Positions 1 to 7,612 of a stretch of DNA of 18,866 nucleotides are shown in pieces. The translations under genes were made by a program, and so were the position numbers. The DNA comes from JBCDBW01 sp039182965 (lineage in GTDB: Bacteria > Verrucomicrobiota > Verrucomicrobiia > Verrucomicrobiales > DEV007), in contig JBCDBW010000090.1 of NCBI GenBank assembly GCA_039182965.1, forward strand, positions 1-18,866, in the 5' to 3' direction. Below the pieces are notes generated by a model, which saw only the letters and a list, made by a program, of their open reading frames with translations, had not been told where the DNA came from and searched no databases. Position 1 is the stretch's first letter, and the number at the start of each line of letters is the position of its first letter.

Positions 1-3000
1 CACAAGCGGAAGATCACCTCCCGCCTCAGTCAGTTTTCCCGAGACCGCCACCAACGCCGCCGCCAAGCCCAGCGCGACCCCCAACACATGAAGAAACCAA
101 TGCTCCGCCATCACAAGACGCGACAAATGGCGTCGCTCAAACCCGACCGCCCGCATCAATCCCAATTGCCCGCGCCGCTCCAATACATTGCGCCCCACAA
201 GGATACCCAAGCCGACCGTTCCTAGCAAAATTCCGAGACCCCCAAGACTCGTAAAAATGCTCAAATACGCATTCCGCACCGCATTGTATTCGGCAAGACG
301 CTGCGATGCCGGGATCATGGCGAAACCTCGATCCTCCAACATGCGACTCAGCTGTTTTGCCGTCCCATCCGCCGTTGCCTCGTCCGGGGCATCCAAGAGA
401 AAATAGGAATATCCAGCCGCATCCGGGTACCGCTCGACAAATGCCGCTTCCGAAATCAAGACGTTGCCCTGCAAAAGGGTGTTCGCCAAAAAACCCACCA
501 ACTTGATTCGAAAGGTCTCCCCTCGCCCATCTCGATACTCCAGTTCATCCCCAAGCTTGATTCCCAAAGCATACAGCGCCGTGTTCATGTCCACAATGCC
601 AGGCACCACATTGTCGGGAAGTTCTTCGCTCAAGGCTAACCAAGGAGACCCACCCCTACTAGACACCAGTCCCTCGACCACGCCTGAGAACGGAAAGGAA
701 CCCCGCTCCGCCATAAGCTCTGGCGCGACTCCCAGTAAACGAGGATTCTGCGCTCGGTTCAAATTCAAACAACTCGCATCATCCCCCTCGCTCGCTCGCA
801 TGGCAACCACTTCGTAGGGCTCATCCTCCGGCGATCCCAAACCCAACTCATCGCGCCCCGCATCCGAGTTCAAATCCTCATAAACCGGCACCGTCGATTC
901 CCCGACATATCGAAAGCCACCAGTCCAGGAGAGAAGATTCTCAGCATCTGCCGTGGCATTCAGACGCATTGCATTCAATGCCGTCACCATGAAAACTCCC
1001 GCCGCCATCATCCCAACAACTGCCAAACTCCTCCCCCGCCGCGTCAACGCAAAGGTACGTCCCAAATCCCATAAACTGCCCCTCCAACCCGCTCCCCGGA
1101 TCGCCATCGCGCGAAACAACAACACACATCCACAAATCCCAGCCGCCAAAAGCATGAAACCGCCGCCTAGGAAGAAGCCCTGCCGCACTTCCGAACTCGG
1201 AGCGGGAAGAAACATCATCCCCGCACCTCCCACTAACAATACCACACCCAACCAAAGGCTGAAACATGCCCACAGCGGCTTCTCCCGTCTTGCCGCCGCT
1301 TCACTCCCACCAGATATCAAAGCACGCGGTTCCACCCGCATAAGAGCTCGACTCGAGAAATACACCGCAAGCATGGAGAGTAAAATGGTCGCGCCAACCG
1401 CAATCACGAATGACACCGTCCGCGCATGATAGACGAAAGTCATCCCCGTAACCGCATCCGCCCACATGCTCCCTAATCCCCACAACGCAAATCGCGTATA
1501 CAGCACACTTCCCAATACGCCCACCAAAGCACCCACAACACTGATGATCAGTGCTTCCAGCAAGAACCATCGACGCACTTTCCGCCTCGTGATACCCAAC
1601 GCCAGGAATAGCCCAATTTGATTTGCTCGCTGTTCGACCCCAAATGCAAACAAGAGCGCCGTCAGAATCAAGGCCGCCACCATCAGAAAGAAACTCATAC
1701 CCGCAAACAACGACCCGAAATCATAGGAGTTCGCCACCGCCGCAGCCGCCTCGCCCGCTAAGTGACGCACTTCTAACCCGAAATCACCCAGACCCACCCG
1801 CTCCCGCAAGGCACTTAAGAGTTCCTCCTCATCCACCTTGCCCGTCAAAAAATGAATCGAGGTCAAGTTCCCGAAACGATTCGCCCAAAGACCCTGCCCC
1901 GCCCCAAGTCGAATGAATCCCTTCGGCGTCGCCCGATACTCATCCCAATAGTCTTCGTCCTTGTCCCTGATCAAAGACTTGTCGATGTCTACACCAGGGT
2001 CCCAACCAGTCACATCCTCCACATCCAATAGCCCCGGAAACTCGGGCGTCCAGTCACGATTCACAAGCGGGTTCTCCATCTGCAAAACACCACTCACCGT
2101 GAACGTCGCTTCTTCCTCTTCCGGATCCCGTCCGCCCTGCGGTAGAAAAAATCGAAGCGAAACATCATCGCCCACTTCCACTCCTAAATCATCCGCTAAC
2201 CACTGTGTCACGACTATACCATCCTCAGGCATGTCAGATGGCAAAATCGGTGCCGCATTGCTCTCCACCGCCGCAACCATCGAATAGGGCGTCATCCCAT
2301 CATTGGATCGCAGTTCGTTGGCCAAATAGGTTAACACTCCGTCTGATGGCGCGACGATTTCGCGGATGGCATTTGCCATCGCTCGATCCAAAAATACTCG
2401 ATCAGTACTGACTTCCCACTTGTCACCGCCCGAAATCCGCCGCATTCGAAGCGATGCATCCGCCAAGGTCCAGTTCTCTTCGACAATGGACTCAACATCC
2501 ACTTCGTCAGCAATACCTCCCGCTGCCGCTCTCGGACCAACCAACATGAGATTCACCCGCCCCTCTCGCTCCAGAAGTTCCTGAAGATAAACTCGCGGCA
2601 AATAAACCGTTAGCGGCGGCGCTTGCTCATTACGGAGGGAGAATGCGCCCATCAACTCATCCCCAACTACCGCATCTACTTCCATACGTCGCCTAAGCAG
2701 ATTGTCCGCCGACCCCGATAAGGTCGCATCTCGCGACAACGCTCCAGGAATTTCTGCACGCACTAACACGGTCTCACCCGCCCCCACACCCAGCCGAGCG
2801 GCGAGCGCTTCATTGATGGCAAGAAACCGTTCCCCCTTCACCGGCACTTCACCGCCGTCTGCCAACGCAAAGAACGATTCGTCCACTCCCATGATTTGCA
2901 CCCGGTTCGCCCGCACCCCCCCGTCGGCCGTCGATACCGATCCCTCAACCATGACGATGCCGGAAGTGGCCACGCCACCTTCTGAAGCGACTTTCTCCAC

Positions 3001-3222
3001 GAGCGCCTCCGTGAAAAACCTATCCCCACCCACAACGACGGACTCTACCCCAGCAAGACGAAGCGCTGCACGCACTCGCAAACTCTCTTTTACCGAGTCT
3101 CCCACCACCAATGCACCTCCAAGAATCGATGACGTGAGCAATACTCCTGCCAAAACCGCCAAATGCACACGCCAATAGTGCCGCAATCCCCGCCATATCA
3201 GTCGCCAACCACTCATCGCCAT
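1..3222 (-). CDS. Large FtsX-type ABC transporter permease (3' end outside window)
   Basis: Open frame of 1074 codons with no stop down to the window edge, so the C-terminus is missing. It starts at ATG 3222, sharing one base with the TAA of the ATPase gene (TAATG), which points to translational coupling. After a basic N-terminus there is one membrane segment at about residues 20-40, then an extracytoplasmic domain of about 460 residues. A bundle of membrane segments follows at about 505-530, 548-580, 604-622, 649-672, 681-705 and 729-751. A second extracytoplasmic domain (about 752-985) is followed by segments at about 987-1010 and 1035-1060. The segments around 500-620 and from 987 on have the hydrophobic, small-residue-rich look of FtsX domains, so the protein resembles two MacB/LolC-like halves fused. 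The family moves lipids, lipoproteins or amphipathic molecules out of the inner membrane or powers periplasmic machines. Export of the neighbouring pathway's product is my inference. Confidence 0.87.
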   Translation of the reverse strand, partial: MAMSGWRLIWRGLRHYWRVHLAVLAGVLLTSSILGGALVVGDSVKESLRVRAALRLAGVESVVVGGDRFFTEALVEKVASEGGVATSGIVMVEGSVSTADGGVRANRVQIMGVDESFFALADGGEVPVKGERFLAINEALAARLGVGAGETVLVRAEIPGALSRDATLSGSADNLLRRRMEVDAVVGDELMGAFSLRNEQAPPLTVYLPRVYLQELLEREGRVNLMLVGPRAAAGGIADEVDVESIVEENWTLADASLRMRRISGGDKWEVSTDRVFLDRAMANAIREIVAPSDGVLTYLANELRSNDGMTPYSMVAAVESNAAPILPSDMPEDGIVVTQWLADDLGVEVGDDVSLRFFLPQGGRDPEEEEATFTVSGVLQMENPLVNRDWTPEFPGLLDVEDVTGWDPGVDIDKSLIRDKDEDYWDEYRATPKGFIRLGAGQGLWANRFGNLTSIHFLTGKVDEEELLSALRERVGLGDFGLEVRHLAGEAAAAVANSYDFGSLFAGMSFFLMVAALILTALLFAFGVEQRANQIGLFLALGITRRKVRRWFLLEALIISVVGALVGVLGSVLYTRFALWGLGSMWADAVTGMTFVYHARTVSFVIAVGATILLSMLAVYFSSRALMRVEPRALISGGSEAAARREKPLWACFSLWLGVVLLVGGAGMMFLPAPSSEVRQGFFLGGGFMLLAAGICGCVLLFRAMAIRGAGWRGSLWDLGRTFALTRRGRSLAVVGMMAAGVFMVTALNAMRLNATADAENLLSWTGGFRYVGESTVPVYEDLNSDAGRDELGLGSPEDEPYEVVAMRASEGDDASCLNLNRAQNPRLLGVAPELMAERGSFPFSGVVEGLVSSRGGSPWLALSEELPDNVVPGIVDMNTALYALGIKLGDELEYRDGRGETFRIKLVGFLANTLLQGNVLISEAAFVERYPDAAGYSYFLLDAPDEATADGTAKQLSRMLEDRGFAMIPASQRLAEYNAVRNAYLSIFTSLGGLGILLGTVGLGILVGRNVLERRGQLGLMRAVGFERRHLSRLVMAEHWFLHVLGVALGLAAALVAVSGKLTEAGGDLPLV

Positions 3223-3926
3223 TAGCCCTCCTCAATGCGACCCGAATGAAGTCGATACGTCCGACCAACACGCTCCGCCAGTCTTAGGTCGTGCGTGACC
3301 ATCGCCAACGAAACCCCATGGACCTCATTGAGTTCCACGAGGATATCCGTTAGTCTTGCAGCGCCCGCTTCGTCCAACGCTCCCGTGGGTTCGTCCGCCA
3401 AAATAAGCCGAGGTCGATTGATCAAAGCCCGCACTACCGCCACGCGTTGACGCTCGCCCCCCGAGAGCTGACCCGGGGTCTTAGATACATGCTCTCCAAG
3501 CCCCACCGATTGTAAAAGCTCCTTTCCCCGCGCTTCCATTTCGCCAGGTTCACCCTTCTCCCGCAACGCCAGGGTCGGCACCAAAACATTCTCTAACACA
3601 GTGCACTGCGGAAGAAGGTGGTGCAGCTGAAAAATAAATCCAATTTCTTCGCTGCGGAGACGAGATAGCTTATGCTCGTGCGCATCCCGAATGCCCTCGC
3701 CAAACAAAGTCACCGTGCCCTCATCAGCCCGGTCCAAGGTCCCAATGATATTCAAAAGGGTGCTCTTACCCGATCCCGAAGGACCCACGATTGCAACTCT
3801 CTCGCCCCCACCAAGTTCAAGACCCACCTGATCCAATACCACGCGCTTCCTTGCCTCATCCCCAGCAGCATCGGGATACCACTTCGAAACCCCTACCAAT
3901 TCAACTGTCTTTACTCCTTGATCCAT
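3222..3926 (-). CDS. ABC transporter ATP-binding protein, LolD/MacB type
   Basis: A 234-residue cytoplasmic ATPase carrying every expected ABC motif: Walker A GPSGSGKS (48-55), Q-loop glutamine Q100 in GFIFQ, signature LSGGERQR (154-161), Walker B LILADE (174-179), D-loop ALDE, and switch histidine H212 in THD. The length and the sequence following the Q-loop (LHHLLPQCTVLENV) are typical of the LolD/MacB/FtsE subfamily that pairs with FtsX-type permeases, and such a permease follows with a one-base overlap. The start at 3926 lies inside the ligase gene, giving a 16-base overlap. No good ribosome-binding site precedes it, so it may depend on coupling. A TTG at residue 10 is in frame, but it sits too far (about 14 bases) from the AAGGAG upstream of it. 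Function as the energy module of the adjacent permease is near certain; the cargo is unknown. Confidence 0.95.
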   Translation of the reverse strand: MDQGVKTVELVGVSKWYPDAAGDEARKRVVLDQVGLELGGGERVAIVGPSGSGKSTLLNIIGTLDRADEGTVTLFGEGIRDAHEHKLSRLRSEEIGFIFQLHHLLPQCTVLENVLVPTLALREKGEPGEMEARGKELLQSVGLGEHVSKTPGQLSGGERQRVAVVRALINRPRLILADEPTGALDEAGAARLTDILVELNEVHGVSLAMVTHDLRLAERVGRTYRLHSGRIEEG

Positions 3927-5176
3927 CGCTTCGACTTAAATTCAAATCGCGGTAGCACACCCGGAGCCACCGCCTCTACCGGAATACGCAATGCAAACGT
4001 ATCCTGCAGCGCCCTCTCGATACGCGCTGCCAACTCCAAACTCTCCTCCAACGACTCCACTGGCTCAACTTCGATTTTCAACTCTGCCATTGAGTTTACT
4101 TCAGTCCGAATCACCCGATACTCCGCAACCTCGGGAAAACGTCTCATCACTCTCTCCACCGCGGTCGGGTATACGTTCACACCGCGAACCAAGACCATGT
4201 CATCCACACGCCCCAAAATGCCCCCGTCGAGCACCAGGGAACCATCTTCCGCATACGCCTTCCGAACTACATCCCCAGTCCGATAACGCAAGAGCGGGCA
4301 AGCCAGCCGTTTCAGAGTCGTCAAAACAAGCTCACCGGTCTCGCCCGGGGAAACCTCTTGCCCTGTCTCTCGATCCACCACTTCCGCAAGGTGAGCGTCC
4401 TCGATTACCGATAACGAAAGCGGTCGATCCTCGCATTCAACCGTTACCGGCCCCACTTCTGTCATGCCATGATGATCCACCACCCGCACACCGCCCCAAA
4501 GATCTCGAATCCGCTCGCGACTCTCGCGAATGCTCCCACCCGGCTCCCCAGCCACAATGATCGTCTTTAACGCAAAATCGCTCGGAACCGCATCCGTCTC
4601 ATCCTGCATAACTTCCCCCAACCGCATCGCATAGGTCGGTGTGCAGCACAAAACGGTAACCCCTTGCTCTCGCAAGCTGTCCAAGCGAGCCACGCTGCTA
4701 AGACCCCCGCCAGGAATACACAAACACCCTCGCCGCACGGCCCCGTCAAAAGCCGTCCAAAATCCAAGAAACGGGCCAAACGAAAAGGCAAAATAAGCCA
4801 CGTCGTTGGCGCCCACTCCGGCCCTATCATAGACTATGTCCCAACAATCAAGTAAGGCCGACCAACTTTCCGGAGTGTCGATTGAGGGCAAAGGACGACC
4901 CCGCGTTCCGCTGCTTTGACTGTATCGTGTATACTCCCCAAGCGAATAGGTCAAATTGCTGCCGAACGGCGGACTCGTCTCACGATCTCGCACGAGTTCG
5001 TCTTTCGTGGTGAACGGCATGGCGTTAACAAATGCCTCCAATGACCCAACTCTCCCGTCCAGACCAGCCGCTCTCAATCGAGAGCAATAAAACCGGTTAT
5101 CAGAGCCGCTCAGGTTCCCTAATAATTCCTGCAGTGCCCGCAACTGCCGCGTCTCAATCTCGTCGCGCCCCGCCAT
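3911..5176 (-). CDS. Phenylacetate-CoA ligase-like adenylate-forming enzyme (PaaK family)
   Basis: A 421-residue member of the acyl/aryl adenylate-forming superfamily, close to the usual PaaK length of about 430. Visible motifs are the phosphate loop SQSSGTRGRP (86-95), HHGMTEVGP (235-243) in the adenine-binding position, YRTGD (298-302), the hinge GRVDD (322-326) followed by GVNVYP (332-337), and a lysine-rich C-terminus (FEFKSKRW) where the second-step lysine is expected. PaaK-type enzymes join an aromatic carboxylic acid to CoA through an acyl-AMP. With a chorismate-lyase-like gene in the same operon, 4-hydroxybenzoate or a derivative is a reasonable substrate, but this is inference. Transfer to a carrier protein instead of CoA is also possible. 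The gene starts 34 bases after the membrane-protein gene and ends 16 bases inside the ABC ATPase gene. The start at 5176 keeps the conserved N-terminal helix (TRQLRALQELL). A close AGAGGA precedes it. Confidence 0.88.
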   Translation of the reverse strand: MAGRDEIETRQLRALQELLGNLSGSDNRFYCSRLRAAGLDGRVGSLEAFVNAMPFTTKDELVRDRETSPPFGSNLTYSLGEYTRYSQSSGTRGRPLPSIDTPESWSALLDCWDIVYDRAGVGANDVAYFAFSFGPFLGFWTAFDGAVRRGCLCIPGGGLSSVARLDSLREQGVTVLCCTPTYAMRLGEVMQDETDAVPSDFALKTIIVAGEPGGSIRESRERIRDLWGGVRVVDHHGMTEVGPVTVECEDRPLSLSVIEDAHLAEVVDRETGQEVSPGETGELVLTTLKRLACPLLRYRTGDVVRKAYAEDGSLVLDGGILGRVDDMVLVRGVNVYPTAVERVMRRFPEVAEYRVIRTEVNSMAELKIEVEPVESLEESLELAARIERALQDTFALRIPVEAVAPGVLPRFEFKSKRWIKE

Positions 5177-5210
5177 GTCCTCTGAGAACCTGCTAATCGA
5201 AAGGCCTCAA

Positions 5211-5768
5211 CTAGCCAGATTCCTCTGACGTTTCCGTAGACGCGACGTGCGCCGATTCCGCCGGCTTCTTCGGAGGCGGGCCACCCGGCTTGAACAAGGT
5301 CACCAAACAGCCGCCCACCGCAGCCAGAATGATGCCAAGAAAAAACGGCCATCGAATCGCAGACAAACCTCCCTGTGGTGGATGCAAAGACAATGCCACC
5401 ACCGCATTCACCACCGGTGCCCCTGCGAAAACAATCGACATAATAACACTCGGACCAGTCCCGTGCTTCACCCCGGCCCCCAATGCAAGTAAGACGCAAA
5501 ACGCGCCAATCGCACCCAATATTCCCGCAACCAAAGAAAGCCACATGCCCTTCCCGGGAAAACTCCATGTCGCCCCCTTTACTACCAACACTAACAAGGG
5601 CGCTAACACTGCCGTGAGAAAGTACGCAATCCCCACCCAAAGAAATGCTTTGTATCGCCCGTTGACCGCATCCGCCATCCCCAACTGCCCCTCATGAAGA
5701 AAGATTCCGTATAGCCCCCAACAGGCCACGGTCCCCAGTGCAAATATCAACCATGAATAGTGTGTCAT
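5211..5768 (-). CDS. Half-size DMT/EamA-like integral membrane protein
   Basis: A 185-residue, strongly hydrophobic protein with about five membrane segments (roughly residues 5-24, 40-63, 75-98, 105-130 and 139-160). It ends in a proline- and serine/glutamate-rich cytoplasmic-type tail (GGPPPKKPAESAH). The spacing of the segments, the aromatic-rich first helix (FALGTVACWGLYGIF) and the small-residue-rich later helices recall the five-helix half of drug/metabolite transporters of the EamA type. Full-length DMT proteins have ten helices and about 300 residues, so this would have to work as a dimer, as EmrE-type and five-helix relatives do. It sits 24 bases after the thioesterase and 34 before the ligase, with an AGGGAAAG sequence 4 bases upstream of the ATG. 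Transport of a precursor or product of the operon is likely. The substrate cannot be read from the sequence, and the family assignment is moderate. Confidence 0.78.
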   Translation of the reverse strand: MTHYSWLIFALGTVACWGLYGIFLHEGQLGMADAVNGRYKAFLWVGIAYFLTAVLAPLLVLVVKGATWSFPGKGMWLSLVAGILGAIGAFCVLLALGAGVKHGTGPSVIMSIVFAGAPVVNAVVALSLHPPQGGLSAIRWPFFLGIILAAVGGCLVTLFKPGGPPPKKPAESAHVASTETSEESG

Positions 5769-5792
5769 ACGCTTTCCCTCATCAAACCAGCA

Positions 5793-6284
5793 TCAATTCG
5801 CGTCCGCTTCTTCTAGCAACGCAGCAGGTGCCGCCTCAATTCTATTTCTTAAGGTCGGCGGGATCTCCACCGCCGCCATCTTCTTGGTCCTCTCATCAAA
5901 AGAAACACATACGACCGTAAAACGACCGATCGCGGCCACAACTTTCTCGCTCTCCATCTTGTAAAATCGAAAACAATACCGGACCGTGCGCCTCCGAATC
6001 TCCTCAACTAACAACTCAATCTCCACCTCCTCTTCAAACTCCAAGGGCAGTCGAAAGTCGCAGCTCGCCTGAACCCGCGGCCATCCAACTCGCGCTTCGC
6101 CATTGCCAACCGCTCCCGGGATCTCTCGCCCCTTGAACGGATGCACTGAAAAACCAAGCGAGCGATAAAACGCATGCTCCGTCACCTCCATGAAGCGAAA
6201 AAAGTTGGAGAAATGCATGATCCCCGCGACATCCGTGTCTGCAAACTCCACACGACGAGTGAATGTAAAACGATGCTCCCCCAT
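5793..6284 (-). CDS. 4HBT-type acyl-CoA thioesterase (hotdog fold)
   Basis: A 163-residue single hotdog-domain protein. The N-terminal stretch VEFADTDVAGIMHFSNFFRF matches the 4-hydroxybenzoyl-CoA thioesterase/YbgC signature, in which the aspartate of the TDxxG motif (here D18) is catalytic. The later pattern (RVQASCDFRLPLEFEEEVEI, then TVRYCFRFY) follows the family's central strands. The enzyme hydrolyses acyl- or aryl-CoA (or acyl carrier) thioesters. In this operon it could release the product built from the acid activated by the PaaK-like ligase. The open frame extends upstream to 6500, but that part overlaps the glycosyltransferase gene. The ATG at 6284 lies 16 bases after that gene's stop and leaves a normal family N-terminus, so it was chosen. 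The next gene starts 24 bases downstream. Confidence 0.92.
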   Translation of the reverse strand: MGEHRFTFTRRVEFADTDVAGIMHFSNFFRFMEVTEHAFYRSLGFSVHPFKGREIPGAVGNGEARVGWPRVQASCDFRLPLEFEEEVEIELLVEEIRRRTVRYCFRFYKMESEKVVAAIGRFTVVCVSFDERTKKMAAVEIPPTLRNRIEAAPAALLEEADAN

Positions 6285-6300
6285 GCCGGAAGTCGATAGA

Positions 6301-7611
6301 CTAGCCGATCCTCGCCGCTCTCTCAACGCCTTTCGCCACTGCTTTCTCGACAATACTGGCATACCCCCTCGCCATGTGCCCCGCCGTATAGCGCGCTTCC
6401 ACCCCCGAGCGTCCCGCCTTGCCACGCGTCGATACTTCACCGTCATCGGAAAGAGCCTCCTCCCAAGCCGCCGCCAACGCCTCCGCTCCCTCCCCATCAT
6501 AAATCCAGCCCCCCCCGGTGTTGCCGACGATCTCTGGAAAGGCCCCCGCGCGAGGTTGTACTACCGGCACTCCCGCCGCCATCGCCTCAATCAGAAATAA
6601 TCCAAAAGCCTCCTTAAATCGCGATGGGACCGATAGCAGAGTCAGGCTCCTCAAAAAAGACACCTTCTCCTTAAAGGTCATGTTCGGTAACCAACGAACC
6701 GCGTTTTCCGCCCCCGCCGCTGCAATTCGCCGCTTCAAAGCCAATACAAAATCCCGGTCCTCCGGCGTCATCGCACCTCCAATCCTCAATTCCACGTCAT
6801 CCATCCGGCGACGCAATATCAGAAATGCCTCCACAACCGTGTCGAGGCCCTTCGGGGGACACATCCTAGACAAAAAACCAATCACCGGGACCCTTGGGAG
6901 CCCTTCGCGCATCCGAATGCCCGCCATGTCGATACCGTTGCCTACCAGTTCCCACTGGCCATTAGCCAGCCCAAGACGACTAGCCATATCACGCCCCGCA
7001 AACTCGCTCGGAGCAACAAACCAATCCACATCTTCGGCGGCTCGGCTATAGGCATCCCAGCTTCGCTGCCCATACGGCTCCGGCAAGCCGTCTAAAAAGG
7101 AATCTTCCCCTTGAAAAGAAGCAATCACCGGCACGCCAATCTCTTCCCGAATGGCCCGCGCAACCCCAGTCAAGAGGCCGTTCGAGAGCGAAACGACATC
7201 CGGTTTCCCCTCATCCCGAAGCCACTTCAACAAACGCCTCCACTCCTTTCGTTGGTGCCCATCCAGTCCCTCGAAACTCGAAAGCGTCATCGTTCCCAAA
7301 TCATGAGCCGAAGTCATTCCTGCAAAATCGGATGCACGACGTAGTAATACGGTTGAATCCAAAACCCGATCAAGCCACCGCGGCGTACGACGAAAGATTT
7401 CTGCCTTTTGTTGCAGATACAAGTTGATACCACCCAACAAAATCGGCGCCTCCGCCATCTCCTCATGGTCTGTCACCATGGGGAGATATAATGGCACCAA
7501 TACCATATCATGATCGGAGGATACCCCGATATGTTTCGCCAATGAATGATCGCGGAGGCAAGCCCCGCAGTGGAAGTTCCCCGTCCCTGGAACGAGATGA
7601 ACGATCCTCAT
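6301..7611 (-). CDS. Glycosyltransferase family 4 protein
   Basis: A 436-residue GT-B fold glycosyltransferase. The N-terminus MRIVHLVPG is a typical first strand of the acceptor domain. The NGID element (225-228) and GFLSRMCPPKG (245-255) open the nucleotide-sugar-binding half. The EX7E motif is present as E334 and E342 within KEAFGLFLIEAMAAGVPVV, where the first glutamate is expected to contact the donor sugar. GT4 enzymes transfer a sugar from a nucleotide donor with retention of configuration, often onto lipids or natural products. An internal PSEF (201-204) resembles the linker of other GT4 members. The gene begins one base after the stop of the oxidoreductase gene (TAACATG), so the two are likely coupled, and ends 16 bases before the thioesterase. 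The acceptor is plausibly the hydroxylated aromatic product of the operon; this is inference, as is any choice of sugar. Confidence 0.93.
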   Translation of the reverse strand: MRIVHLVPGTGNFHCGACLRDHSLAKHIGVSSDHDMVLVPLYLPMVTDHEEMAEAPILLGGINLYLQQKAEIFRRTPRWLDRVLDSTVLLRRASDFAGMTSAHDLGTMTLSSFEGLDGHQRKEWRRLLKWLRDEGKPDVVSLSNGLLTGVARAIREEIGVPVIASFQGEDSFLDGLPEPYGQRSWDAYSRAAEDVDWFVAPSEFAGRDMASRLGLANGQWELVGNGIDMAGIRMREGLPRVPVIGFLSRMCPPKGLDTVVEAFLILRRRMDDVELRIGGAMTPEDRDFVLALKRRIAAAGAENAVRWLPNMTFKEKVSFLRSLTLLSVPSRFKEAFGLFLIEAMAAGVPVVQPRAGAFPEIVGNTGGGWIYDGEGAEALAAAWEEALSDDGEVSTRGKAGRSGVEARYTAGHMARGYASIVEKAVAKGVERAARIG

Positions 7612-7612
7612 G

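Noticed and set aside
953..1429. 158-codon plus-strand open frame
   Set aside because: It lies opposite the permease gene, whose frame is unbroken across the window; its composition (Ala/Pro/Arg-rich) is that of an antisense shadow.
5119..5640. 173-codon minus-strand open frame
   Set aside because: It overlaps the membrane-protein gene in another frame, and its Gly/Cys/Arg-rich translation is not protein-like.
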